64,000 nt of DNA from Ciborinia camelliae (Eukaryota > Ascomycota > Leotiomycetes > Helotiales > Sclerotiniaceae), in contig JANPYM010000009.1 of NCBI GenBank assembly GCA_025890175.1, positions 518,468 through 582,467 on the forward strand, given 5' to 3'. The notes beneath the pieces are model-generated. The model did no database searches, was not told the DNA's origin, and saw only the letters and a list, made by a program, of their open reading frames with translations. Positions 34,656 to 48,471 of this stretch are shown in pieces. How positions within the stretch are numbered: the first letter of the stretch is position 1; each line of letters starts with the position of its first letter. The position numbers and the translations under genes were made by a program.

Positions 34656-37222
34656 TTAAATAAGTTGCTTGAAAGCTCTGTTGAGAGGGGAGCGGATGTT
34701 AGGAACGTTCTTCCAGAAATCAACAGTGGCGACAGCACGCTTGGAGATGCCTTCTGGTGTGAATTCGAACTTCTAAAGTGGGGGTTAGCACTATTCATAA
34801 ACTCTAGATCTGATTGAAATTGAAAACATACCTTGTAAACATCCTTGTAAGCACCGGAGGCACCAAATCTGTTAAGACCGAATTGCTCGTGGGTGTAACG
34901 TTCCCAACCCATGGTTGTCATAACTTCAACAGACAAGGATGGGATACCATCTGGCAAAACGCTGAGTCTGTACTCATCTGATTGAGCATCGAAGACCTCG
35001 AAACAAGGAATAGAGACGACACGTGCAGTGAGGTTGTGCTTCTCCTTGAGATATTTGACAGCATCAACACAGATACCGACCTCGGAACCAGTGGAAACGA
35101 GGGTGATGTCTGCCTTCTCAGCATCGTGCACAACGTAACCACCCTTGATGGCGTGGCCGATTGTGGAGTTCTCGAGCTGAGGAAGGTTTTGGCGGGAAAG
35201 GGCGATGATGGAAGGAGTGTGCTTGGAGGTCAAGGCAACGTAGTAAGCTGCGCTGGTCTCGTTTCCATCAGCTGGACGCCAGACCATGCAGTTGGGGAGA
35301 GCACGGAAATGGGCCAAAGTCTCGATAGGTTGATGGGTTGGTCCATCCTCACCAAGACCAATGGAATCGTGGGTAGCAACCCAGATAACACGTTGTTGAG
35401 ACAAAGCAGAGAGACGGATTGCACCAGCAGCGTATGAAACGAAGTTAAGGAAAGTTCCTCCGTATGGGATAACAGTTCCGTATGCAGCCAAACCGTTCAT
35501 GACGGCACCCATGGCGTGCTCACGTACACCATATCTGATGTATCTTCCGGACCAATCACCAAGACCGGTAGCAGGAGGTTGGAAATCAACAGCCTCCTTC
35601 CATCTGGTCAAGTTGGAGCCAGTTAAATCTGCCGAACCACCAACAAGTTCTGGGATAGCTTCGTGAATCTTTTGGAGAACGATCTCGGACAATTTTCTTG
35701 AAGCGACGGCGTCATCGGATGGAGAGTATGTTGGGAGGTTCTTCTCCCAGCCTTCTGGAAGCTCTCCGGTCAAGCGGCGCTTGAGATCGGCAGCCTCTGA
35801 AGAGTACTCTTGGCTGTACTTCTCAAGCAATTGGTTCCACTCCTGCTCCAATGCAGCACCATGGGATGCGCGCTGGTGGCAAATATCGTAAACTTCTTGT
35901 GGAACAACAAAGGACTGTTCGGGATCGAAACCGAATTTCTCCTTAAGTTGCTTAATGTCATCGGCCTTGAGAGGGGATCCGTGAACACCGTGGGTGCCTT
36001 GTTGCTTAGATCCGTAACCAATGATAGTTCTGAGCTTGATCATGGAAGGCTTGTCCTTAACGGCTTGGCACTTCTTGATAGCGGCCTCCATTGCTTCCAA
36101 ATCGTTGTCACCATCGGTAACAATCTCGACGTGCCATCCATATGCTTCGAATCGCTTTACAACATCTTCAGTGAAAGCAACGTTGGTGTCACCGTCAATG
36201 GAGATGTGGTTATCATCGTAGATAGCAATAAGGTTGCCCAATTGCAAGTGACCAGCCATTGAAGCGGCTTCAGCGGCAACACCCTCCATCAAACATCCAT
36301 CACCGAGGAAACAGTATGTATAGTTGTTGATAAGCTCAAATCCAGGCTTGTTGAACTCGCCAGCGGCGTGTTGTTGTGCGATGGCAAGACCAACAGCGTT
36401 GGCAATACCTTGACCAAGAGGGCCGGTGGTGACCTCAACACCATCGGTATCGGAGGATTCTGGGTGACCAGGAGTGTGACTATCTATCGACTGAATAGGG
36501 AACAAATTAGCTGGAAGTCAGGATTGCAAATCACGGGGCAACTAACTCTGAAAGCTTTGATATCATCCATAGACAACTTGTAACCGTAAAGGTGGAGAAG
36601 AGCATATTGGAGCATGCATGCGTGTCCGTTACTGCAATTTTCGGACAATTAGCTTTTACATTTCAAGCTACCATGTAAAGATTCGTTGGCAATAACACAA
36701 ATGTAAGGATCAAGTCATGCCATAACTAAATTTTCCCATCAAGTACATAGTCATGTCATGGCCCTTCAAATGCATCGCCGTGGAAAAGCATCAAACGTGA
36801 AAGGCATTGATCCTCAAACCATTCAATTGAGTTAGGAAATGATTGTGACTTACGAAAGAACAAATCTATCGCGGTTAACCCAGCTTGAGTTCTTTGGGTT
36901 GAAGTTCATGATCTTGTTGAAAAGAACGTGGGCAACTGGTGCCATTCCCCTAAATCCTTCATCAGCAAACGGATATTATTGTGCCAGCTCTGTAGAACTC
37001 ACATAGGGGCTCCGGGATGACCGGAGTTGGATCTAGCGGTAGCATCGGCCTTGTAGATAAAATGTCAGTACTCATTTTGAAGATTTTGATACTGCGTTGT
37101 GGTTTCCAGGAAGCTTCTGGTGACCGATTGCGGGGCAAATTCCCAATGAAATGGGACAGGTCACTTACAGCGAGAACACGGATGGTGTTGATAGCAAGTG
37201 TGTCAACTTCTGTGAAACCCAT
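34656..37222 (-). CDS. TKL1: Transketolase
   Basis: Six exons: 37169-37222, 37003-37049, 36854-36949, 36547-36631, 34832-36490 and 34656-34772. All introns are GT...AG (53-222 nt), and the phases sum to a 685-residue protein, the normal length. The thiamine-diphosphate enzyme moves two-carbon units between sugar phosphates in the cytosolic non-oxidative pentose phosphate pathway. Conserved residues visible are His29 ([10 protein letters not shown]), His69 (NGHACML), His103 (DSHTPGHPE), the ThDP/Mg motif GDGCLMEG (about 157-164), the catalytic Glu in VREHAMGAV (about 418) and the transketolase signature [19 protein letters not shown]. The C-terminal domain ([14 protein letters not shown]) is complete. 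Introns are concentrated at the 5' end. Confidence 0.97.
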
Positions 37223-39923
37223 GATGGCGATATTAAATGAAATATGATTTGGGTATATTGGGTATGAGAATTCTTTGAAGAAAGGTTGTTGAGGAGAAGT
37301 GATGAGAGGAGAAAGATGAAAAGAAGATCAAAGTGAAGTAAAGTAAAGTAAGAAGTAAGAAGTAAGGAGGGGCGGACCCAAACAGATTTTGAGCGTATTG
37401 GCTTGCTGTTTTGGTGGGGTGAAATAATGAGCCGTGACGACAGAAATTCGGAATAAGTGGGGGGTTTTCACCCTTCAACCCTTCAAAACGTGCTTCATCA
37501 CCCCTTCATCCTTCACCGAGCTCTTTCAAAAATCCAGATGGCAGTTGGTCGGGATGCCATGATCATCGGCAATTAGCGGATTATTCAGCAAAATGATGGT
37601 GATAACCCAAGGTTCCGGTGAATTGAGAATAGGTAGGTGTAAAGTAGACAGATAGTATAAGAAGGTAGGTATATACATACATACTGTCCATGAAGAGTTT
37701 TTAAGATCAAAAATATATCTGAGCCAACAATCAATGGAAGATGTGTAAATACCTACCTAACAACTAAATCCAAATTCAAATCCAATCCAAATCCAATCCA
37801 AATTCAGGTACGGTCCGCGGGGTTCATTGATGGCACTACAGTACGGTAGTCCACGGATCGCGGCCACCAGTAACCAGTTTATTTTAATCTTCGCTTTTAA
37901 CCGCCCCTATTGCAATCAGGGCCGACAACCGCCAAAAAAAGTCTATCACGGGCAATACCAGGTAGCTGGAGGACGAAAGAGGTATACCTACAAAGTATAT
38001 TTTCGCCGGTGTTTTGAAGCTACCCGGTAAGGTACTCAAGAATTCATTTTTGCGTCTTGTTTTGCAATTCATTATACCAAGGAGATGAGTAAAAGTAAGA
38101 AGGGAGGAGGGAGGAGTACCTACAAGGCAAGTGAGTGCAAGTGACTTGCAATCTTTTGACCAATCTCCAAGATGAAGATATCGTGATTCTGTTCTTACAT
38201 TATTACATAGGTACCTATGTACCTCACTTCATTTCACCTCCCATCGGTTTTAAGACGGCATTGTTCCGAGGGCCAAGATATATCAAGCATTTAAAGCTGC
38301 TGGACCCGTTTCTGGGATCCGTTTGCTAGGTAAGAACAACAATACTATTGGATTATTATTATTATACTAGGTACCTACCTACCTGAGGTGTACTTGGGTA
38401 TTACAAAGAAATGAGAAGTTTCATACACGATATTGTAATTCTACATCCTCATCTTCGAGCTCATCATCATCATCAGTACCAATCCCAATAATCCCAATAC
38501 GGAGTACTCGGGATACCCAGAATCCGATAGATGCACCAACACCAACACCAACCAACATTTAGAAGTGGTTTGCTTTCCCATGCTTTGCTACCCCGAGTTG
38601 AAGAAAACCCATCAAATATCATCTGACCAATCCCATCCCTCTTATCGATAGATACAGTAATCGTATGCCCCTCGGGATTTAAAGTCTCGAGTCTCGACTT
38701 CTCTCTCCCTACGTAGAACACAAGAACACAAGAAATGATTTCTAAGCGACCCTGACTGATCGTGTCGGGTAGGAGTACTAAAGTACAGGTAAGGTATGAT
38801 CCATCTACCTTTACAAGCAGCATATGATATAATATATCCGACCATCCATCCATCCATCCATCCGTATCATCAGCACCCCAAAGTTCTAAGAATATGCCCT
38901 CCCCAATCAGATTCACGAAATGATGTATGTAACCCAACGGGCTGATCACCTACATAGCATTCGGACCATCGCGGAGATAATGGCCCTCGAGCATATGCGG
39001 TGCCATGCCATTCGGAAGCGTCTACACCTGGGATGAATCACGCACGGTACCCAAGAACCCCGGCGGCGCTCATGCTCTGCTCGCTCTATCGGCGTGGGAA
39101 ATTAATAGGTTCTTCGGTACCTAGGTATCTAGCTAGTTCTGGTCGATATATGTATGATAAGAGCTACCTACATTGGAAGGTACTAGGTACTATAGATATG
39201 GATGTCGCCGTCGTCGTTTGTGTATTTATCCTCGCCGAAGTACTACTACCTATATCTAGGTATTTATGATTTATTTTCGGGGGCCATGTATGCCTGCATA
39301 GAACATAGAAAAGGTAACAAAAAATATGACGCCGCGATTTGGATCCCTATTTTGCTCTCGAGATGAAGGATATGTATGAGGTGCACAATAAAATACGATG
39401 TATGGTATCTGATCTGATTGATCTGATTGATTGATTGATGGATTGATGGATTTCTTCAAAATCGTGGCTTGCTTACCGCATCTTCCAGAAGATTCAAAAA
39501 CTCGTATGATCATGCCATCAACGGCGTCGCTTGTGCAGTCCTTACACCTACGAAAGGTGCATGCTATTGCTCCGCAACCTTCATCTCAAGTCCCATCTAA
39601 TATAGGTATGATATGCTATGGAATTATGATATGGAATTTTGAAGGTCTGAAAATCTGCAACCGAAAAAATTCACCGGGTGGGATCAAAGCTCGTTCAGAA
39701 ACCAGGCATCATCCAAACGCCAGAGAATATTATCATTGGGTATATACCGTACATACAAAGTGAAGCATGTGATAGATGCGGATCGTAACATAAACTCCCC
39801 ATGGCCGAGAGTGCATGCCTCCCATTCCACCAAGAGCCCCGTCCGATCCGTCTTTTGCAATCCCCAACACTCCATGCTCCGAGGGCGCCACCAACGCCGG
39901 AAAATCACACCCGAATCCGTAAC
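37223..39923. other. Intergenic, no gene recognised
   Basis: It starts with the transketolase promoter. The rest contains TAGG/CCTA runs (37640-37680, 38205-38225, 38370-38390), CCAACACCAACA runs (38535-38560), CATC runs and GATTGATTGATG (39415-39445). The stretch 39000-39260 has a mixed composition but no recognisable product. Confidence 0.55.
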
Positions 39924-40712
39924 CTATTCTTTGGACGGTCCACCCTCCTCCTGATCAAAGCAAAACGCAGAAACGTCAAACAGCAGCGGATCCACACTCT
40001 CCACCCTCGACTCGTCCCAAACTTTGCCATTGGATCCCTCGAAATCCCTCGGCGATCCCGATCCCGGTCGCTCGGGGTGGCCTTTCTCTTTGCGCAGTCG
40101 ATCTAACTCTTGTTTGACGCCCGCATACTCCACTTGCAAAGACTCATATGACCGCGATAGATCATTATGACGACCCTCCAGCTCCTCCAGTCGCTGTTCG
40201 AGCTCCCTCATATGTTTCTCCTTCCTATCCCTGAAGGCTCGTTGAGAAGCGCGGTTTTGGGCGCGGCGACGCTGGGGGCCATCAGCATCTTCGCTCGGGA
40301 GGTGACATAGAATGGAGGCTACTTACCGAATGCACGTGTGACGCAGCTGCTTTGTCATTTCCACTCTTTCTCCTTCGTCGATCGTGATCGTCGTAAATGC
40401 CTTCGATATCCAACTCCACCGGTATCAAACCCACGGGGACACCGTTTGCTTGATATTGCATGGGAAATGGGGGATATGTCATAAATGTATTCCCTCCGTA
40501 TACGTGATCGTTTCCTCCATATACGTGCTCGAAAGTCTATAGAAATCATGAGATCCCGAAAAGAAATTTTTCTAGGTGATGTTTGTACCTACATTGCTGT
40601 TGAGTGGCGAGCTTGCTGAAGACTCACTTGAGGTGTCGTATAAATTAATGTCTCCTGCAATCAAATATGGATCGGCAGAACCGTCGTGATGATGAAAGTG
40701 ATCTGCTGCCAT
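39924..40712 (-). CDS. bZIP transcription factor, Yap/Pap1 (AP-1-like) type
   Basis: Exons are 40593-40712, 40327-40536 and 39924-40271. Introns are 40537-40592 (56 nt) and 40272-40326 (55 nt), both GT...AG. The product is 225 residues, starting MAADHFHHHDGSADPYLIAG. The third exon opens with the basic region RRRAQNRASQRAFRDRKEKH (residues 111-130). Its NRASQRAFR core is the fungal Pap1/Yap signature (NxxxQxxFR), which distinguishes it from Gcn4-type factors. A leucine zipper follows (MRELEQRLEELEGRHNDLSR..., about 131-175). The tail is short and lacks the Cys-rich domains of Yap1, so this is a small family member rather than the main redox sensor. It probably acts as a nuclear homodimer on TTAC/TGAC-type half-sites (family knowledge); targets are unknown. 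Confidence 0.85.
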
Positions 40713-43700
40713 ATCGAAATAATCAAAATATATCTTGTTATTGAGAAGTAGTATGTGGTCGCGAGGAAAGACGGAATGTTTATAAGATCAAAAGGGGGTT
40801 CGAGTCTGACTTGCGAGGGTATGACGATCAAATGGTATTTGGCAAGTCTAATCGGAGGGGGACTCAGGACCTTTAAATCTTACATCCTCGAAGACAGGAT
40901 TGGGTAGCGGGCAAAGATAGCCCCGACGCATCGCGGGTGGGAACGAACAAGCCCCATCGCTGTCGCTCCCAACTCGCATACCGCTGTTCATCACCGACAA
41001 TACCGCTTGAGGGAAGCGTTGCAACCAATCACGAGGAGCAAACGGCTCAGAGGAAGCGGTAACCAACTTTCCCTCGCGACATGGGATGGATACAGTGTTC
41101 TGCATGGCAATCCCTAGGGATACATGGCCCTTTGCTATCTTCTGCCACGATCCTGACATCCCCAGCGCACACGCACCAGTCAAACGCATGCGATCCTCCA
41201 TGTCTCTCCTCTGTTTTCATGTAGGGGGGGCACCACACCACTAGGTCGTACGGGAGGTCGCACTGCGTGTGAAGCTTTGACGCAACATGGACGACATGGG
41301 CTTGTGGGGGGGTGTCTCGTCATCCAGTCAAAAGATGGAGGCGTCTCTTGTCCCTCATTACATAACCATCCTCACCAAAATTTGGCCTGCTTACTTGATG
41401 CCATGTTGGTGAGACCCCCGTCGCAACTCTTGCTGACAATTCCTTTTCATCGCTGGTAAAGATCTCTAGCGTGCACATCCTGGTCGCTGCATACTGATTT
41501 TCTTGCTGTTTTCGTCCTGGTGGACCTCGTACTGCGAATGCAGGCTGACTGCCAAGACCCGTTCCTCGGACATACACTTTCTTCTACATATGGATGATTT
41601 TTGGGGGGGGAAGATGAGTTTTGCCTGATGTTTTTTTTTGGACGAGAGAAGTGCGAGAGTTATTTTATGGCATGGGTATGAAATGGAATGGGATATGAGA
41701 TAACATCCCATGTTTGACCGTTATATACAATGGTAATAGAAGACATTACTCTCGAAATTTCATACAGGCGTCTAGTCCAGTCTATCCAAATCAAGTCACA
41801 TCAATTCATATCACATTATTCGTACCTACGTATAAACTGCAGAACATACTAGGTAATTACATACCAAGAGAGAATTATCTTATCACGCCTCCCGAGTCCC
41901 AAACGCAACAATGATATCGAAGAGCGGCTGATAAGTGAAGACCAAGTAACCCAAAGCTTGGCCTCAAACATTAAAATAACGTCTGTAGGATTCTTACCTC
42001 CCCTCCCCTACCTGGTCAGCACTCCACCCATCCAATCCCAACCCATCCCATCCATCTCATCTCACCACCCGCAGATCCCCCAAAGAAACTCGGATTTCAC
42101 CTCCCCCCCAAGAATAGATGCCGTAGGATTTCATCAGCGCCAGCATCAGCATCATCATTCATTCATCGATTCATCGGTCATCCCAAGATTCCATGCGGTT
42201 GTCTTGGACTCTTGGTTGGATTTCCCCATTTTACAGGGAGAGAGGAAGGAAGCCCCTGGTTATCCGAATCTTTCCCTTTTCGGAATTAGTCCGCTTTGTT
42301 TGTTTCTGGACCCTGAATACAGGTGGTCGCTTTGTATACCTAGATAGCACTGAGCAGATTGCAGATTGCATCATATCATATCAATCATATGAACACGAAC
42401 GAATGGATTTCCTCGGGAAATAAAATAAGATGATTGGTTATACGCTCACCGGCGCAATATATTCTTGCAGCAGAATACCTAGATAGATGACAGACAGGTC
42501 CTCGCATTTCGCCCTTTCGCGGAAATTTTCGCCATGTGTATGTCTATGTATGTCAGATAAGGTTAACTAACCATGGATGGCATTGTAACGTTGGGAGAGG
42601 AGAGGAACATCGAAGGACCCTTGCGAGATGGATCCTAGATCTTCATATTCTATTTATGTCACTTATTTCCTTGCTGATTTGGAACTAGATGTTTTACAAT
42701 TTACTCTATCCCTCTATACCTACAGAGTAGGTATAGATAGGTATGAATACCGAATCCCGATGGCGGATGAAAGCACTTAGATGTAAGTAGGCGGATGAAA
42801 TGATGAAATGGTGAAATGATTAGATATACTAGGGAGTTGTTTTCAATTGCAGCGTCTATATCCATATACATCATCATTCTCTTCAACTTCGGTTTCCAAC
42901 TTAGGTTTCCAGATTCAATCTCCTAAAATTCAAATCCCCATTCATAAGCCCATCATCCATGGATAGCCCCCAAATATCATCCATCCCATCCCATCTCATC
43001 TCATCAATATCAGCATCTCATCCCCATCCAAAAGGGGGGAAAACGTGGAAAACAACCACCTCTCAGACCTAGTCTTCATTAACCTTTTGGGTTCTGACTG
43101 TACAGTCCTTCGTACCGCCATCTATCTCATCACATCTACTATAAATTCCCAGCCTCTTTCTGCATCCGGTAATTTCTGAACATCTAGAGTACTCGTATAA
43201 AGCATCCATTTGCTCGGGAATATAGATTCAGCCGTACATAATGCCGGTACGTACCTACCTACCAGTACATGCACTATTCTACGATCATATGCTGACGCTT
43301 GACGGCGGAATGTTTAGGTTTTAGGGGTCCAATATCTAGGTCGGATCCATCTTTGCAGAAGCCTTCGCTCGTACAAACCGGTAGGTACTTTTGGAAAATC
43401 TGACACGATGCTAAGGTTATCTATGCAGTTCTAATCCTGGATAGGTTGGAAAATGCCTTTTTGACTCTCTCTTCCTTATCCTGGTAGTATGTCCATCCAC
43501 CTTTGAAGAACAAGGAGGGTTATCGGGAATACTGTCCGTAGTTCTAATGGCCCTGTTCTAATCAGTAGTCAGTTCTATGTATCATTCATAGAAAGGGGGA
43601 TGGGTGATGGATCATGAGAGAGCCTTAAAGAGTATCTTTACTCGAGAGGACTACCTAGTTCATGTTCTAGATGTCATTCTCTAATGTCTAGAATTTAGTT

Positions 43701-45738
43701 TCCGTACTTCTGTTCTGTAAGGTTAGTCCTCTTGGCAGTTCAACTCATCAAATCGATACCTATTATTGTATCCATCCGTCGTCCAAAAATAAAGATCCGA
43801 GAAATTTCTACATACATACTAGTTTGTTTCTCCCTCTCCCATCCACTCAAGCATGCATCTGCAGATGCAGGTGGATAAGGGGTTTCTTATCGTTCTCCAT
43901 GTCTGTGGCACATCTTGTCATATTTGTCATTGCCATATCGCTTACATACAAAATCTTACATGCAAAAGAGTGTCAGAATGTCGAGGTTATAATATGCAAC
44001 TTCCCCAAACCAGAACTCCGCCACGAGCCTGAATGCACCTGAAGGTCTCCAATGACAAATTCGGACTTCCTTTTATGGAAGGGGGATGCTCATATGACAT
44101 ATACACACCTAGTCCATATATATTTTATGGGAAATGCATATGAAAGATAATGGAGGTATTTATGCATGAGAAGAATATTTCATACATTAAAAGGTCCCGT
44201 GGCTTTTAACCTTAATATGAAGCGCGTTTTACTTCCTGAAGAGATAGAGAAAATGGGACATGGGATATCAACAGTGGCTGAAAAGTATAGATGCAAGAAG
44301 AGAGATCTCGCAAATCGCATTTTGAGATGTACGGCCAAGTACTCGTACAGTCATCATACGTAGCATTTCTTGGTTGGGGACCCCCAACTTCCCCAGATCG
44401 TCAAATGCGAGCGAGGAGTAAGGATCTTGGATGTAGAATAGATGTAACCCCCCAAAGGGTGCAGTGATAGCGATGACAAGATCGATGTTCGCGAAGCAAA
44501 GGATTGTAAAATGAGTTTATAACTTCTTGGATCGATGGATATGGGGTGATGTGATGTGATACGATATGTTGAATCGTGACCAGTAGAAACACGGGTATAA
44601 ATGATAGGTATACGGGGCATCTAAACATCTCCGTACCAGTGCCTAGACATTATATATGACAAGCACTTCTATCTTCACATATCTAATATCTCATTGCTTT
44701 CTTCCCAAAAGCTTTGGATCAAGTCGGTAAATACTCAACTTATAACGTGATAGACAATAGAACATACAATACAAAACATCCAGACGAGAACTAATGACTC
44801 CCAATCACATCTCTTCTATACAATCCTCAAACTACAGCTGCTGATTTTCCACCTCGTGTAATATTCATGCGACATTATTGTCTAATAGTATAACTTTCAA
44901 TACATAAAGCTTTCAAAGACATTGTCCCACGTTACAAGACATAATAACCAGTAAACATATCCCCATCTAATCTAATCTGCAGATAATTGCAGATGCATGG
45001 AGAAAAAAAGAGTCAGCAACCCTTTCACGAAGCAAAGATGATGTGTAATAAAGGGTGGATAAATTAAGAAATGATGGAGGGAGGGGAAAAGCTTGAATAT
45101 AAATCTGGTGGAAGTTGGAACTGCAGAATGGGGAACGGATTACCTAGATGGGGAAGGAGGGGTAAAATTTTGGAAATGTAGAGTAATCATTTCATTTATT
45201 ATTATGACCTCGGGACTAATATATACCTATTGTTTGTAGCTGAGTGGGATGGTAATGTGATGGCAATGCAATGAGATGTAATGTGATGCTATTGGAGCGG
45301 GGATATATGGATTCGGATCCGGGGATGAACATCAATGGATGAAAAGTTCGAGACGGGAAGATCAGACAATGTTGTGTAACGTGAGTCGGGGAGAGTGATA
45401 TCAGATCCGAGCCTGAGAGAGCATCATCCCATGGGTTCGATGCAGTGCGTTGTCTCGAATATCATAGCAACTGTACTCGTATGGTAATATGGTAATCTAT
45501 CCATTTTTGATATTCGCCAATTTTTGCTACATGTAGATGTTCATGCATTTCCCATTTCCCATATGGAGTGAAGGACTTTTTTGTAGATGTTAGGGATGGG
45601 ATTGAATAGGTACCATGTGATTTGCATTTTGAGTCATACAGAGGATATAGATTTGAGATGTGAATCTCATGATTTGAAGTTGGATTTCTGACTTTTTATG
45701 TCGGTATTTCAATGCTCTACCTAAGTAATAGATAAAAA
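40713..45738. other. Long intergenic region, no clear gene
   Basis: The minus frame at 40848-41201 is open for 117 codons upstream of the bZIP gene but has no recognisable features. Around 43130-43430 there is a TATA-like CTATAAATT and two plausible introns around a very short frame. The 3' UTR of the CMD-family gene lies at the right end. Otherwise the sequence holds microsatellites and TAGG/CCTA runs. Confidence 0.45.
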
Positions 45739-46574
45739 TTAATGAGCCACATCATCGGGACCGGTCAATTTGTTTTTTTCGCCAACTAGGGGGTGTGTTA
45801 GTAAAGAAAGAAAGGCATTTAGATGAAGAGTTGAGTGAGAGGAGGGAATGTTGTGGTACAGCATGATAGAACATGCATGAAAAGACTTACCATCTAAAGC
45901 CACCAAAAATCTGCTCACGCAATTGTATGCTGCGATCTATGTTTCATGATTAGCGTTTGCTCTCAACCTCGTGATGCACATGATTCCCGCTCCTGGCCCC
46001 CTTCACTCTGCTTCAAGTCCCCATATCTTCAACAATCTCCAATCCTCTTAAAGGAAAATTAACTCACCGTAGCCGTCAACTCCACAATCCCCTTCTCATC
46101 AAACCACTTTTTCAACTCCTCAAAAACCTCCTCCGGCACCTTAACATTCCTAGTCATTTCATCCGTGTACCTAACCACCGCCCACTGTTTCCCACTCAAG
46201 CCCCCTTCATTTCCATCTCCATCCTCTTTTCCCTCCCTCTCACACTTCTCTTTCTTAAGCATCTCCATCCCCTCATCACTAACTCCCCCTTTCTTCGCCA
46301 ACGGCGCATGATGTCCCCATTCATACCAAGCCTGGTTACAAATCGCCACCCTACAAATTGCTATCTCCCTAATATCATCCGCTAGCCCCGTTTGTGTCCT
46401 TACTGCTCCGAGAAATGAATTCCAGCCATCTGCTACGGGGGGACTGTGCAGTAATGTTAAGTCTAGGGATTGAAGAGGACGAGGTGCGCGACGGGCTTCC
46501 ATGCGTTCGATTATCGCGCGGTCGGAAGGGGATGAGAAGGCTGGGGAGGAGGGATCCGCGTAGGGGAGACGCAT
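45739..46574 (-). CDS. Carboxymuconolactone decarboxylase (AhpD-like) family protein
   Basis: Exons are 46068-46574, 45891-45936 and 45739-45785. Introns are 45937-46067 (GTGAGT...ATAG) and 45786-45890 (GTAAGT...CCTAG). The product is 199 residues, starting MRLPYADPSSPAFSSPSDRA, the usual N-terminus of this fungal family. I prefer this start to the upstream ATG at 46706. The CMD domain shows DLTLLHSPPVADGWNSFLGA, REIAICRVAICNQAWYEWGH with family cysteines and histidine, and GVSDEGMEML. The last small exons give AAYNCVSRFLVALDVGE. A lineage-specific acidic insert (EREGKEDGDGNEGG) sits between helices. Members are small helical proteins with peroxidase- or decarboxylase-like activity, and fungal ones are mostly uncharacterised. 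The tail KNKLTGPDDVAH has no targeting motif. Confidence 0.85.
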
Positions 46575-47624
46575 TTTGGACCGGATGGTTTGGTGGATGA
46601 GGTGGGTTTGTATTTGTGTGGGGATTCGATGGCGATGGAGGAAATTGTGTTTGATAGTTTGAGAGAAAGAAAGTAGAGAAATAGGAGTGATGATACGAGA
46701 CTTCATACCATTGGGCCAAAACTCAGAGATATTTTTTCAAAGGAAGGAACTACACGCGGCTACAAGCCTATATGTATATAAGTAGGTATACAACACTACC
46801 CCTCATATGTGTGGGGTTGGAAGCTGGCCTGATATGGGAGAATACTTTCCCGGGAATTGGAAAAGGCAAATACAAATGGCATCGGTATTCATACCTACCT
46901 TCAGTTGAAAATGCTGCATTCTCCATATGTATTTCACCGACTGGGATAATGGTATCGGCTTCATAACATTGGTAGATATTTTGCAATGTTGCAGCATCTT
47001 AGATCCACGCTATATTACCCACAGTACCGATTATCCGGATGTGCTGCATTGTTATTGTACAGAGCTCGAAATAACTCTCAAAAACTTGGAATTTGTGTAA
47101 TGTAGTATTTTCAGGGGAATCAATATTTGTAACACGCGGGTCGTATTGTGATGTGATTACAAGCTATCAATCAGGTTAGCTTTTCGTAGCTCCTTCCTTG
47201 ATTATTAGAACTCAACCCAAATATTTCTGGGGTTATATAAAAATAGGTATATTCATCTCTAGAGTAGACATGTCTCAACTTTCGAACCCCCAGAAGGATG
47301 GATGTTCAAGATCCTTTGTTTCTAAATCAAAAACCCAAAATCATATGATTGCTACCAACAATAGAAACTACTAGCATCCACGGCCAATTTGACCCTCCTC
47401 CACCTCCGTCTCTACTTCTAATGCATTGTCGGAAACGCCGAAATTTGTGGAATAAACAACAATACACATATTTTTTACCATGAATTGTTCTATTCATAGC
47501 TTCCATCCCGAATCCATCCCCGAAGGCCATCATTATCAACCGTTCATATATTCACAGTTTGTCGCAGAAGAGAGGTGTGCGTTCATAGATTGTCTCGAGG
47601 CTCTCTCCCTATGAGTTGATCCGT
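46575..47624. other. Intergenic, no gene recognised
   Basis: This is the upstream region of the CMD-family gene plus the downstream region of V-ATPase subunit c. No coding segment is seen. Confidence 0.6.
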
Positions 47625-48471
47625 TTAGCAAGAAACATCCAAAGATGCTTTTGAGTTCATGAGAAGAGCAACAATCAATCCGTATAGACCTATCAATTAT
47701 GTAAGTTAAGTCACTGTTTATCTGGAGAAAAGACCGTCGATTCTTACCCAAGACTTCAGCGAAAATCAAAATAAGAATCATTCCGACGAAGAGACGTGGT
47801 TGTTGTGCTGTTCCTCTTACACCTGCATCACCAACAATACCGATAGCGAAACCAGCAGCCAACCCAGCAAGACCGACACTGAGACCAGCACCAAGTTGAA
47901 TGAAACCAGTATATAAAGCGAGGTTTTGTCTAAGACCATCGGAAATCAAGACTGATACGACGAGACCGTAGATACCAATGATACCAGCCATAATGACAGG
48001 AACAATGTCTGTATAGCACATTAGTCGTGCTCTTGAATATGCAATTGATATAGCTCACTCTTGACAATCAAATCTGGACGGAGAACACCCATTGCGCAAA
48101 TACCAACACCTGACTTAGCAGTTCCATATGCGGCACCGAAACAAGTGAAAACGATGGCAGATGTGCAGCCCATGGCGCCGAAGAATGGCTATACATTGGT
48201 TAGTGTGATATTTCGAAAAGAATGAAGATTGAAGTCATCGGATGTTGAATCGACGGTCGATTACGTAGGACGTCGAGGTGGCACTCGGGGAAAACTAACC
48301 GCATACACAGGACTATCATTATTGCTGTTAGTACTTGAATCAAAGCATAGACATAATCGTGATAAGATATAACAGAGCCAAGCTCATGGAGATTCTTATC
48401 CCGAAAGCAAGGTAGGTAGGAGTGTAGGCATCAAGGGGATAGTTGTTGTAAACATACCAGAGATCAGTCAT
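47625..48471 (-). CDS. VMA3: V-type H+-ATPase proteolipid subunit c
   Basis: Five exons: 48458-48471 (14 nt), 48300-48312 (13 nt), 48059-48188, 47748-48008 and 47625-47689. Introns are 145, 111, 50 and 58 nt, all GT...AG. The product is 160 residues, the exact family size. The two tiny first exons encode MTDLCPVYA, and the third starts [20 protein letters not shown]. Four transmembrane helices are evident. The proton-carrying Glu137 sits in the last helix (ILIFAEVLG), and the protein ends [20 protein letters not shown]. The subunit forms the rotating membrane ring of the vacuolar proton pump. It shares a promoter region with the divergent SNU13 gene. Confidence 0.97.

Noticed and set aside
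34982..35437. Plus-strand frames antisense to transketolase
   Set aside because: They are shadows of the strongly biased codons of the transketolase exon on the other strand.
40848..41201. 117-codon minus frame upstream of the bZIP gene
   Set aside because: It has ordinary composition but no recognisable motif, no neighbouring splice partner that extends it, and lies in the bZIP promoter; not enough to call a gene.
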